DNA of 40,045 nt from Streptosporangiaceae bacterium. Lineage in GTDB: Bacteria; Actinomycetota; Actinomycetes; Streptosporangiales; Streptosporangiaceae. The DNA is taken from positions 1 through 40,045 of the forward strand of contig JASHPF010000341.1 in the NCBI GenBank assembly GCA_030038295.1. The letters are read 5' to 3'. Below the pieces are notes generated by a model. It saw nothing but the letters and a program-made list of their open reading frames with translations. It was not told the DNA's origin and made no database searches. Below, piece by piece: positions 32,306-39,932 of this stretch. Both the position numbers and the translations under genes were made by a program. How positions within the stretch are numbered: the stretch's first letter is position 1; each line of letters begins with the position of its first letter.

Positions 32306-33775
32306 GTGAGCCTCGACATCGCGACCGCAACGGCGGCCGAGCTCAGCCGGGCCATCCGGGACCGGACGATCTCCAGCCGCGAACTCCTCGACGCACTGCT
32401 GACCAGAGCGGAGCGCGTGAACCCGGCGCTCAACGCCATCGTCGCCTGGGATGTCGACCGGGCGAGGGCCGGCGCGAGCGCCGCCGACGAAGCCAGCGCC
32501 CGCGGCGAGTTCGCCGGGCCGCTGCACGGGCTTCCGATGACCGTGAAGGACGTCTTCGAGACGGCGGGACTGGTCACCACGTCCGGGGCGCCGGCCCTCG
32601 CGAAGCACGTGCCGGCCACGGACGCGCTCGGCGTGGCGAGGCTCAGGCGGGCCGGCGCGATCATCTTCGGCAAGTCCAACACGCCGGAGTACGCCGGTGA
32701 CTGGCAGACGTACAACGACCTCTACGGCCGCACGAACAACCCGTGGGACCTGAGCCGGACGACGGGCGGCTCGTCCGGTGGCGGGGCAGCCGCGGTCGCC
32801 GCGGGGCTGACGCCGCTGGAGTTCGGCAGCGACATCGGCGGCTCGATCCGCAACCCGTCCCATTACAACGGCGTGTACGGGCTCAAGCCGTCCTGGGGAG
32901 TCGTGCCGGTGCGCGGGCATATCCCCGGTCCGCCGGGCAGCCTCACGACCGTCGACGTCGGCGTGGCCGGCCCGCTCGCCCGCAGCGTCGGCGATCTGCG
33001 GATCGCGCTCGGGGTGCTGGCCGGCCCGGTGCCAGAGGACGCCGCGGGCTGGCGACTCGAGCTGGACGCGGGCCCAGACCCCGGCGCGGCCAGCAACCTG
33101 CGGATCGCGACGCTGTTCGGCGAGGGCGCCGATGTGCTGCCCATCGCAAGCGACGTCCGCGCGTGTCTCGACGGCTTCGCCACGCGGCTCGGTGCCGCCG
33201 GTGCGGTGGCCGAGCCGGCGAGGCTGCCGGTGCCGCTCGCCGACGCCGTGGCGACCTGGCGCGACATCACGCTGCCGATCATCGGTTCCGGGCTACCTGA
33301 CGGGGAATTTGCCGCCTTCGCCGAGCTCGAGAAGGTGCCCGCTGACGATCCGGCGATAGCGCTGGGGCGGGCGCTGGCCAGCCGGTTCCGGGAGGTGCTG
33401 ACCGCAACCGACGTGCGGCAGCGGCAGCGCGTCGCGTGGGCCGACTTCTTCCGGCGCTACGATGTGGCGCTGGCGCCGGTGATGCCGACGACGGCGTTCC
33501 CGCACGACACGGACCGGCCGATCGCCGCGCGGCTGATCGACGTGGACGGCGTCGCGGTGTCGCACTTCGCCGCCGCGGCCTGGTGCTGCGCAATCGGCGT
33601 GATGCTGCTGCCGGTCGTCACGCTGCCGACCGGGCTGAGCCGGGGCGGCCTGCCGGTCGGCGTGCAGGTGATAGGGCCGTTCCTGTCCGACCTCCGGCTG
33701 CTGCGCATCGCGGAACTGCTCGACGCCGCGGTCGGCGGCGGCTTCCGACCGCCGCCGGCGACCGCGGCTCCCTAG
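32306..33775 (+). CDS. Amidase, amidase-signature family
   Basis: 489 aa from GTG 32306; the track's start at 31721 is far upstream inside the previous gene. GLPMTVKDVF carries the catalytic Lys, TTGGSSGGGAAAVAAG the first Ser and FGSDIGGSIRNP the nucleophile, the Ser-cis-Ser-Lys triad of amidase-signature enzymes. It hydrolyses carboxylic amides; it could also be a stand-alone relative of GatA, but there is no gatB or gatC beside it. Confidence 0.9.
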   Translation: MSLDIATATAAELSRAIRDRTISSRELLDALLTRAERVNPALNAIVAWDVDRARAGASAADEASARGEFAGPLHGLPMTVKDVFETAGLVTTSGAPALAKHVPATDALGVARLRRAGAIIFGKSNTPEYAGDWQTYNDLYGRTNNPWDLSRTTGGSSGGGAAAVAAGLTPLEFGSDIGGSIRNPSHYNGVYGLKPSWGVVPVRGHIPGPPGSLTTVDVGVAGPLARSVGDLRIALGVLAGPVPEDAAGWRLELDAGPDPGAASNLRIATLFGEGADVLPIASDVRACLDGFATRLGAAGAVAEPARLPVPLADAVATWRDITLPIIGSGLPDGEFAAFAELEKVPADDPAIALGRALASRFREVLTATDVRQRQRVAWADFFRRYDVALAPVMPTTAFPHDTDRPIAARLIDVDGVAVSHFAAAAWCCAIGVMLLPVVTLPTGLSRGGLPVGVQVIGPFLSDLRLLRIAELLDAAVGGGFRPPPATAAP

Positions 33776-33936
33776 CCCGACGGCTGGCGGGCGCTTCGTC
33801 AGCGGGCTCGCGCCTGTCCGTCTGGTCCCAGTCGCGACATGAGGCACCCGGCAAGTACGTCACAACAGGAGTCATTCGGCGCTACTCTGCTACCGCCCCG
33901 CATCACCTTTTTCGTCATACCTGGGAATTGGGAGCT

Positions 33937-34464
33937 ATGACCACGCAGCAGCACGACGACGGAAGCGCTGGCGAAAGGCTCCGGAACATCGGCCTTGTGG
34001 TGGATAGGGGCAACAGGCTGGAAAGGACGCTGTGCGAGGCTTTCTGCTCCATCGTCGGGAGCAAGTATGCGGCGGTTCTTGCCGAGCGGCAGTCAGCCAA
34101 ATGGCTCATCGACAACTGCCGTGCCGTGCTCGACAGACATCGGGAGATAACCGGTGAGCACCGCGCGAACATCGGGTTGGCGCTAGACGTCTGCGACGGC
34201 GCGAACAAGCGCCGCAATGACCTGGTGCACGGGATCAGGATGGCGACGGCTGCCGCCGACGCCCAGTCCGCCGCCAGCAATGGCGCTGAGTCGCAGAGCG
34301 ACGTATGGCCGGCGGAGATGATCCTCGAGGTCGCCGACGAAATCTCGGCGGCGGATACCAAGCTTGTCTGTGTGCTGCGGAACGTCTTCAGCCCGGAAGC
34401 CATGGTGATCGGCGCGGCGCTGGCGTGGGAGGAGCGCCGGGAGCGCGGCACTCTCTGTGAGTAA
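33937..34464 (+). CDS. Unrecognised soluble protein, 175 aa
   Basis: Start ATG 33937 with GGGAG upstream; the track's earlier starts read through the amidase. The protein is mostly helical by composition, with two Cys in LCEAFCSIVG (about 33-42) and NDLVHGIRMATAAA, a motif reminiscent of helical nuclease-like or HEPN-type R-x4-H segments (here RRNDLVHG). It has no signal or membrane helix. I recognise no named family. Confidence 0.6.
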   Translation: MTTQQHDDGSAGERLRNIGLVVDRGNRLERTLCEAFCSIVGSKYAAVLAERQSAKWLIDNCRAVLDRHREITGEHRANIGLALDVCDGANKRRNDLVHGIRMATAAADAQSAASNGAESQSDVWPAEMILEVADEISAADTKLVCVLRNVFSPEAMVIGAALAWEERRERGTLCE

Positions 34465-34578
34465 CCGCAGGTAAAAAAGGCTGCTGAAGAGCGCTCGACC
34501 GATAACCGTAATAGAGCCAGTTCCGGGCATCCCGAGCAGATGTCGGCGTTCCGCAGCGCTGACCGCCGGATCGCGGGC

Positions 34579-34610
34579 TTGACTCCGTACCGGGGTACGG
34601 CCGGTACGGT
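34579..34610 (+). promoter_or_regulatory. MerR-type promoter with operator in a 20-bp spacer
   Basis: TTGACT (34579-34584) and TACGGT (34605-34610) are 20 bases apart, the long spacing MerR regulators work on. A perfect inverted repeat CCGTACC-GG-GGTACGG (34585-34600) fills the spacer. The ATG at 34617 is 7 bases beyond the -10, so the transcript is probably leaderless. Confidence 0.85.
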
Positions 34611-34616
34611 GCAGCC

Positions 34617-35033
34617 ATGACCGGGATGACGATCGGCAAGCTGGCCGCGGCCGAGGGCGTCAGCGTCGAGACCGTGCGCTTCTACCAGCGCCGCGGCCTG
34701 CTGGCACAGCCACCGCGGCACCGTGCGGGCTACCGTGAGTACTCCGATGAAGACCGAGCTCGGCTGGTCTTCATCCGGCGGGCTCGAGCGCTCGGCTTTA
34801 CCCTCGGCGAGATCGCCGACCTGCTGGGTCCGGCTGCGACCCAGTCCAGCCGGGAAATCGCGGCGGCCGCGCGCGCCAAGCTCGCCACCATCGACGATCA
34901 GGTGCGCGAACTGATCCGGCTGCGCTGCAGACTTCGGCAGCTCGCGGACGTGTGCGAGCACGGCGACGACGCGCAGTGCGCGGCGCTCCGGCTGCCGGCT
35001 GGTCGCGACGAGCCGGCCGGCTCGCCGCGATGA
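34617..35033 (+). CDS. MerR family regulator
   Basis: 138 aa. MTIGKLAAAEGVSVETVRFYQRRGLL and AGYREYSDEDRARLVFIRRARALGFTLGEIADLL are the winged-helix head and the second helix pair. The C-terminal LRCRLRQLADVCEHGDDAQCAAL has cysteines spaced like the last two metal Cys of mercury MerR, but the first metal Cys (near residue 82) is missing. The ligand may be a metal other than mercury, or the Cys may respond to oxidation. Start follows the leaderless promoter; the stop overlaps the thioredoxin ATG (ATGA). Confidence 0.85.
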   Translation: MTGMTIGKLAAAEGVSVETVRFYQRRGLLAQPPRHRAGYREYSDEDRARLVFIRRARALGFTLGEIADLLGPAATQSSREIAAAARAKLATIDDQVRELIRLRCRLRQLADVCEHGDDAQCAALRLPAGRDEPAGSPR

Positions 35034-35455
35034 GCACGGCCAGGGTCGTCACGGACGACAGCTTCGAGGCCGAGGTCCGGCGCAGTCCGCGACCGGTCAT
35101 CGTGGAGTACTGGGCAGCGTGGTGCCCGCCGTGCCGGCAGGTCGCGCCGGTCCTCGACGAGATCGCAGCGGACTACGCGGGCCGCGTCGACCTCGTCACC
35201 GTGAACATCGATGAGAACCCGCGGACGGCATCGCGCTACCGCATCCTGGCCGTCCCGACGGTCAGCGTCTTCGCGGGCGGCGAGGTGATCGGGCAGGTCA
35301 CCGGGGCCAGGTCCAAGTCGGCGCTGCTCGTCGCGTTCGCGGAGCTCCTCGGGCCGCCGCCCGGCCGTTCTGCCGCTCGGCCGACGGCCGAGGCTAGCCC
35401 CGGCCGGCGGGGCGACGACGGTAGACGAAGAACACCCGATCGGAGTCGTCACTGA
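35030..35455 (+). CDS. Thioredoxin-like protein
   Basis: 141 aa from ATG 35030. VIVEYWAAWCPPCRQVAPVLDEIAADY has the redox WCPPC in place of the usual WCGPC; AVPTVSVFAGGEV is the cis-Pro strand. It would keep cytoplasmic thiols reduced or serve a specific partner. Its start overlaps the MerR stop by four bases, so both are in one MerR-controlled transcript. The last 20 residues overlap the convergent methyltransferase gene. Confidence 0.9.
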   Translation: MSTARVVTDDSFEAEVRRSPRPVIVEYWAAWCPPCRQVAPVLDEIAADYAGRVDLVTVNIDENPRTASRYRILAVPTVSVFAGGEVIGQVTGARSKSALLVAFAELLGPPPGRSAARPTAEASPGRRGDDGRRRTPDRSRH

Positions 35456-36155
35456 CCGGGCTGCCGTCCAGGCTCTCCTCTTCGAGCAGCTCGAACCGGC
35501 CCGCGAGCGCGGCACGGATCTGGGCCAGCGGCACGCCGAGCTCGTAGATCCGCTCGTGGTGCAGCTGGTAGATGTCGTTGACCTGGTGCGCGAAGATCCT
35601 GGTCTCCCACAAGGACAGCGCGTCCCGGCCCGGCCGTACCGTCATCACGACCACGTTCCCGTCGAACTCGTCGAAGTACGGTGGCGCGTCCCAGAGTCGG
35701 CGGAGCCGCCCGGTGGTATTCACGTCGAAGACGAACAGGCCGCCGTCGGTCAGGTGCTCGTGCGCGCATCGAAAGACGCCGAGCCAGCCGTCCACGGTCA
35801 CGACGTGGTTGAGCGTGTCGAACATGCACATCACAACGTCGAACCGGTAGGGCAGGGTCACCGCGGTGATGTCCCCCTGCAGCAGCCGGGCTCCCGGTAC
35901 GGCGCGGGCCGCCACCGAGAGCATCTCCGGCGAGCGGTCGACGCCGGTGACCGAGTAGCTCCTCGCGAGCCCGGACAGCAGCGCGCCGGTGCCGCAGCCG
36001 AGCTCGAGTACGGTGCGGGCGCCAGGCCGATGCCTGCTGATGTACGTCCTGATCCGATCGATCTCCGGCGTCCGGTCGCCCATGATCCGGTCGTAGAACC
36101 GCGCGAACCCGGCGTAGTCCGGAGTCGGGCCCTGTGGTCGCGTCCGCGCTGCCAT
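35394..36155 (-). CDS. Class I SAM-dependent methyltransferase
   Basis: 253 aa. VLELGCGTGALLSGLARSYSVTGVDRSPEMLSVA (motif I and acidic loop), LPYRFDVVMCMFDTLNHV and LTDGGLFVFDVNT are the standard Rossmann methyltransferase motifs. An N-terminal FYDRIMGDR is frequent in this group. Substrate unknown. Three bases from the start of the PLP gene on the same strand, so the pair is likely co-transcribed. Its end overlaps the thioredoxin tail by 62 bp. Confidence 0.85.
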   Translation of the reverse strand: MAARTRPQGPTPDYAGFARFYDRIMGDRTPEIDRIRTYISRHRPGARTVLELGCGTGALLSGLARSYSVTGVDRSPEMLSVAARAVPGARLLQGDITAVTLPYRFDVVMCMFDTLNHVVTVDGWLGVFRCAHEHLTDGGLFVFDVNTTGRLRRLWDAPPYFDEFDGNVVVMTVRPGRDALSLWETRIFAHQVNDIYQLHHERIYELGVPLAQIRAALAGRFELLEEESLDGSPVSDDSDRVFFVYRRRPAGRG

Positions 36156-36158
36156 GCC

Positions 36159-37289
36159 TCAGCCAGCCAGGCCAGACGCCAGTGCCTGATCGATGTCGGC
36201 GATGAGGTCGGCCGCGGGCTCGATGCCGATCGACAGCCGGATGAGAGCCGGCGGCGCGGTCTCGCGCGGCCACCTGCCACGGCGCTCCCAGCTGGACTCG
36301 ACGCCACCGAAGCTGGTGGCCGGCACGATGAGCCGAGCGGCCGCGACCACGGCGTCGGCGTCTGCTGCCGCGCCGTTCACCTCGAACGAGAGCAGCGGAC
36401 CGAACCCGCGCGGCATCTGCGCCCGGGCCAGGTCTAGCGTTTCCGCGCACACGCCCGGGTAGTACACCCTCCGGACCGCGGGCTGCTCCGCCAGGTGCGT
36501 CGCGATCGCCAGGGCGCTGGCGGACTGGCGCTCGATCCGCAGCGGCAGCGTCCTGAGCCCGCGCAGTGCCAGCCATGCCTCCATCGGCCCGAGCACGCCA
36601 CCACCGAGCGCGCGCCAGTTCCTGAGCTCGTCGGCGAGCGCGGGATCGCGGGTCATCACCGCGCCCGCGAGGACGTCCGAGTGGCCGGACGCGGACTTGG
36701 TGAGGGAGCACAGCGAGGCGGTCGCGCCGAGCTCTAGCGGCTGCTGCAGCAATCCGGTGACGACCGTGTTGTCGACCACCATCGGCGCGCCCGCGGCCGC
36801 GGCGAGCCGGCCGAGCGTGGTTAGATCCGCGACTCGCAGCAGCGGGTTGGTCGGCGACTCCGTCCATAGCACCGCGCGGCCGGCGGCCAGTTCCTCCTCG
36901 ATGGCTGCCGTGTCGTCCTGGTCGACGAAGACGGGAACGGCGCCGTGCGGCCGCAGTTGCTCGGCGAGCGCCCTGGCGTTGTAGTACCCGTCCCGCGGCA
37001 ACACGATCCGGTCGCGGCCGCGGGCGAGCGCGAGCATCAGCGCCATCGACGCGGCCTGCCCGGAACTGAACACGACGGCGTGCGCGGCCTCGACGGCGCC
37101 GAGCGCCGCCTCGAGCCCTGCCCACGTGGCGTTCGCGCCCCGGCCGTAGTCGGCCTCGCCCGGCTCGCCCGCCGAGGCAAGGATCGTGGCCAGCACGGGC
37201 GGCTGCACCACCGGCTCACCAGCCCGCCACCCCGAGCCGGCGTGCGCGAGCAGGGCGTCCGCAGACACGGTCCAGTCGGTCACAGCCAT
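36159..37289 (-). CDS. Cys/Met-metabolism PLP enzyme (cystathionine gamma-lyase/synthase-like)
   Basis: 376 aa from ATG with CGGAG upstream. VFSSGQAASMALMLAL binds the cofactor phosphate, TESPTNPLLRV and VVDNTVVTGLL carry the PLP-binding Asp, and CSLTKSASGHSDVLAGAV holds the Schiff-base Lys. The family handles gamma- or beta-elimination/replacement on sulfur amino acids; which reaction cannot be told. It is upstream of the methyltransferase. The gap between it and the mftR stop shows a small hairpin CACGGT...ACCGTG but no riboswitch I recognise. Confidence 0.88.
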   Translation of the reverse strand: MAVTDWTVSADALLAHAGSGWRAGEPVVQPPVLATILASAGEPGEADYGRGANATWAGLEAALGAVEAAHAVVFSSGQAASMALMLALARGRDRIVLPRDGYYNARALAEQLRPHGAVPVFVDQDDTAAIEEELAAGRAVLWTESPTNPLLRVADLTTLGRLAAAAGAPMVVDNTVVTGLLQQPLELGATASLCSLTKSASGHSDVLAGAVMTRDPALADELRNWRALGGGVLGPMEAWLALRGLRTLPLRIERQSASALAIATHLAEQPAVRRVYYPGVCAETLDLARAQMPRGFGPLLSFEVNGAAADADAVVAAARLIVPATSFGGVESSWERRGRWPRETAPPALIRLSIGIEPAADLIADIDQALASGLAG

Positions 37290-37421
37290 AGCTCCGTTCT
37301 CGCCGGCACCGCCCGGGCGGGACGCCGGCTGTCCGCATCGCGAACATTCGTTTCACCGTCAGGCACGGTCACCCTAACCGTGTCTGGCATACCGGACCGC
37401 CACGAGCAAGTGACAGTTGCG

Positions 37422-38090
37422 TCATTTTCCGGACCCGCTGAACCCGGCGGCCAGGGCGCGCAGCGCCTGGTCGAGGTACCTGGTGAGGTCAGCGTCGGCC
37501 CGGTCGACCCAGCGGTCGTACGCCGCCCGGCACACCGCGAGCGTCGCGCGGCCGATGGCGAGCGGGTACAGCGCGTCGGCCGGCTCGCCGAGTCTCGCGG
37601 CGGCGAACTCCGACACCGCGCGTTCCCACGCGTCGTAGTGCTGCGCCGCGCTCGCCTGCAGCGCGGGCACGGAGCTGATCAGGCTCATCCGGGTGCGCAG
37701 TTCCGGCACGTCTTCGGCGCGGTACCGGTTGACGCCGACCACCGCCCGGCGAATCGCTTCGAGCAGTGGCACGTCGGGCGGGATCGCGGCGAACGCGGCG
37801 CGGAGCGACCGGACCTCGCCGTCGAAGGCGTGCCAGAGGACGTCGGCCTTCGAGTCGAAGTAGCGGAAGAACGTTCGCTTGCTCACCCCGGCGGCGGTGG
37901 CGATCCGCTCCACCGTGGTGTCCTCAAACCCGTCCCGGGTAAACAGTCGCAGGGAAATCAGCTCGAGTTCGCGCGCGCTCGTGCCGCGCGGCCGCCCGCG
38001 CCGGCCGGTGCCCGCGGCCAGGTCGGCGGCCAGCACGTGACCACCGCCCGGCTTGCGGTCGGCCGCCTGTGCGCGCTTGCCCGTTCCCAT
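37422..38090 (-). CDS. mftR: MftR, TetR-family regulator of the mycofactocin locus
   Basis: 222 aa. GRRGRPRGTSARELELISLRLFTRDGFEDTTVERIATAAGVSKRTFFRYFDSKADVLW is the TetR head with the wording characteristic of mycofactocin-linked members; the ligand domain includes VPELRTRMSLISSVPALQ and HYDAWERAV. MftR of mycobacteria represses the mft genes and responds to long-chain acyl-CoA. It is divergent from mftA across an 80-bp gap with two palindromic sites. No clear ribosome binding site precedes the ATG. Confidence 0.92.
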   Translation of the reverse strand: MGTGKRAQAADRKPGGGHVLAADLAAGTGRRGRPRGTSARELELISLRLFTRDGFEDTTVERIATAAGVSKRTFFRYFDSKADVLWHAFDGEVRSLRAAFAAIPPDVPLLEAIRRAVVGVNRYRAEDVPELRTRMSLISSVPALQASAAQHYDAWERAVSEFAAARLGEPADALYPLAIGRATLAVCRAAYDRWVDRADADLTRYLDQALRALAAGFSGSGK

Positions 38091-38096
38091 CAGGTC

Positions 38097-38150
38097 TTGA
38101 TTGTGTCATCCGGTGACGATTAGCCTGATGCCCATTCGTCACCCGGTGCC
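38097..38150 (+). promoter_or_regulatory. mftA promoter with two MftR-like operator sites
   Basis: TTGATT (38097-38102) and TAGCCT (38121-38126) are 18 bases apart. The spacer holds GTCATCCGGTGAC (38105-38117), and GTCACCCGGTGCC (38138-38150), 11 of 13 positions the same, follows. Their centres are 33 bases apart, about three helical turns, so two repressor dimers would face the same side. Confidence 0.65.
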
Positions 38151-38169
38151 GAAACTAAGGAGCCAGGAC

Positions 38170-38331
38170 ATGCCCGACAGCGCCACCGACCTGCTCGAGC
38201 GGTCGGCCGAGGAGGCCGCGGACACCGCAGCGGCCGCCCCTGCGCCGACCGCTGCAGCTTCCGAGGACGTGATCGCCGCGGACCTGCTGGTCGAGGAAGT
38301 CTCCATCGACGGCATGTGCGGGGTCTATTGA
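38170..38331 (+). CDS. mftA: Mycofactocin precursor peptide MftA
   Basis: 53 aa from ATG 38170 with AAGGAG upstream. The C-terminus VEEVSIDGMCGVY is the conserved mycofactocin core; its final Val-Tyr pair is the part MftC decarboxylates and crosslinks to become the redox cofactor. The Ala-rich N-terminal leader is longer than in mycobacterial peptides (about 30 aa). The stop overlaps mftB. Confidence 0.97.
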   Translation: MPDSATDLLERSAEEAADTAAAAPAPTAAASEDVIAADLLVEEVSIDGMCGVY

Positions 38332-38609
38332 TGGACGCGTTCGACCTGGACTCGGCGTATCGGCTGCATCCCCAGGTCTCGGTCCGGCCGGAGCGGTTCG
38401 GTGCGCTGCTGTATCACTTCGGCACGCGGCGGCTGTCGTTCCTCAAGAGCCCGGCGCTCCTCTCCGTGGTCATCGCGCTGGACGGCGCGCCGACGGCGCG
38501 CGCGGCGTGCGCACAGGCGGGCGTCGGCGCGGCCGAGCTGCCGGCTTATGCGAGGGCGCTGGCCACGCTCACGGCGAGCCAGATGATCTGCGCGCGGACC
38601 CCGGCATGA
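38331..38609 (+). CDS. mftB: Mycofactocin peptide chaperone MftB
   Basis: 92 aa from ATG 38331, sharing one base with the mftA stop. YRLHPQVSVRPERFGALLYHFGTRRLSFLKSPALLSVV is the RiPP recognition element fold that binds MftA and presents it to MftC. The stop overlaps the mftC ATG (ATGA). Size is usual for the family. Confidence 0.95.
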   Translation: MDAFDLDSAYRLHPQVSVRPERFGALLYHFGTRRLSFLKSPALLSVVIALDGAPTARAACAQAGVGAAELPAYARALATLTASQMICARTPA

Positions 38610-39895
38610 CCATCGGGGGGCTACGCGGGGTCGTCCCCCCGGCTGGCACGGCGAACCTGATCGAGGAGTTTCGCTCCGGCCTGGCCGCGCCGATCTGCCT
38701 GACCTGGGAGCTGACGTACGCCTGCAACCTGTCGTGCGTGCACTGCCTGTCCAGCTCCGGCCGCCGCGACCCGCGCGAGCTGAGCACGGCGGAGTGCAGG
38801 CGGGTCATCGACGAGCTCGAGCGGATGCAGGTGTTCTACGTGAACATCGGCGGCGGCGAGCCGACGGTGCGGCCGGACTTCTGGGACCTGGTCGGCTATG
38901 CCAACGCCCACCACGTCGGCGTCAAGTTCTCCACCAACGGCGCGCGGATCACCCCGGAGGTGGCCGCGCGGCTGGCCGCCAGCGACTACGTGGACGTGCA
39001 GGTCTCGCTGGATGGCGCGACCGCCGAGGTGAACGACGCGATCCGCGGTTCCGGCTCGTTCGAGCTGGCGCTGCGCGCGATGCGCCACCTGGCCCGCGCC
39101 GGGTTTGCCGGCTTCAAGATCTCGGTGGTCATGACGCGCCAGAACGTCGGCCAGCTCGAGAAGTTCCAGGCGCTCGCGGACTCGCTCGGGGCACAGCTGC
39201 GGATCACCAGGCTGCGTCCGTCGGGCCGGGGGGCCGACGTCTGGGACGAGCTGCACCCGACGGCGGGGCAGCAGCGCCAGCTGTATGACTGGCTCGTGGC
39301 GCACGGCGAGAACGTGCTCACCGGCGACTCGTTCTTCCACCTGGCCGGGTACGGGCAGGCGCTGCCCGGACTGAACATGTGCGGGGCCGGCCGGGTCGTG
39401 TGCCTGATCGACCCCGTCGGCGACGTGTACGCGTGCCCGTTCGCCATCCACGACGCGTTCCTCGCCGGAAACGTGAGGTCACCGGGCGGATTCGCCGCGG
39501 TGTGGCGCGACTCGGAGCTGTTCGCCCGGCTGCGCGGGCCGCAGTCCGGCGGCGCGTGCGCGTCCTGCTCGGCCTACGACGCCTGCCAGGGCGGCTGCAT
39601 GGCGGCCAAGTTCTTCACCGGCCTGCCGCTCGACGGCCCGGATCCGGAGTGCGTACGGGGGCTCGGGCAGCAGGCGCTGTCGCTGGTGGACGCCGCCGCA
39701 CCGCCGCGTCCGGCCGGAGACCACTCGCACCGCACCAGGGTCACCGCAGCGACCGGTCCGGTGCCGGTGTCGATCGGTCCGCGGCCGGCCGACGTGGTCG
39801 CGAAGACCGCCGCGTCGCCGTCCCGGCGGAGCGTACCGGACCGGGCCTGCGACCAGGATCCGCTGGCCGGGTTCACGCCCGCGGCCGTGGGATAA
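38606..39895 (+). CDS. mftC: Mycofactocin radical SAM maturase MftC
   Basis: 429 aa from ATG 38606. CNLSCVHC (C-x3-C-x2-C, residues about 36-43) binds the SAM iron-sulfur cluster, and YVNIGGGEPTVR follows as GGE. The C-terminal Cys-rich SPASM domain (MCGAGRVVC, CPFAIHD, GGACASCSAYDACQGGCMAAKFF, PECVRG) holds further clusters. MftC uses SAM to decarboxylate the MftA C-terminal Tyr and link it to Val. The Pro/Ala-rich tail ending CDQDPLAGF is typical of MftC. Confidence 0.97.
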   Translation: MTIGGLRGVVPPAGTANLIEEFRSGLAAPICLTWELTYACNLSCVHCLSSSGRRDPRELSTAECRRVIDELERMQVFYVNIGGGEPTVRPDFWDLVGYANAHHVGVKFSTNGARITPEVAARLAASDYVDVQVSLDGATAEVNDAIRGSGSFELALRAMRHLARAGFAGFKISVVMTRQNVGQLEKFQALADSLGAQLRITRLRPSGRGADVWDELHPTAGQQRQLYDWLVAHGENVLTGDSFFHLAGYGQALPGLNMCGAGRVVCLIDPVGDVYACPFAIHDAFLAGNVRSPGGFAAVWRDSELFARLRGPQSGGACASCSAYDACQGGCMAAKFFTGLPLDGPDPECVRGLGQQALSLVDAAAPPRPAGDHSHRTRVTAATGPVPVSIGPRPADVVAKTAASPSRRSVPDRACDQDPLAGFTPAAVG

Positions 39896-39932
39896 CCCAT
39901 GCGCCGGTCGACGGGGCGTCATGGTGCCGCCC

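Noticed and set aside
35449-37125. 558-aa minus-strand ORF across the methyltransferase and PLP genes
   Set aside because: Arg/Ala/Gly-rich frame shadow spanning two real genes.
37290-37421. Possible SAM-type riboswitch before the PLP enzyme
   Set aside because: Only a short CACGGT/ACCGTG hairpin and a GC-rich stem are seen; no known riboswitch core is recognisable.
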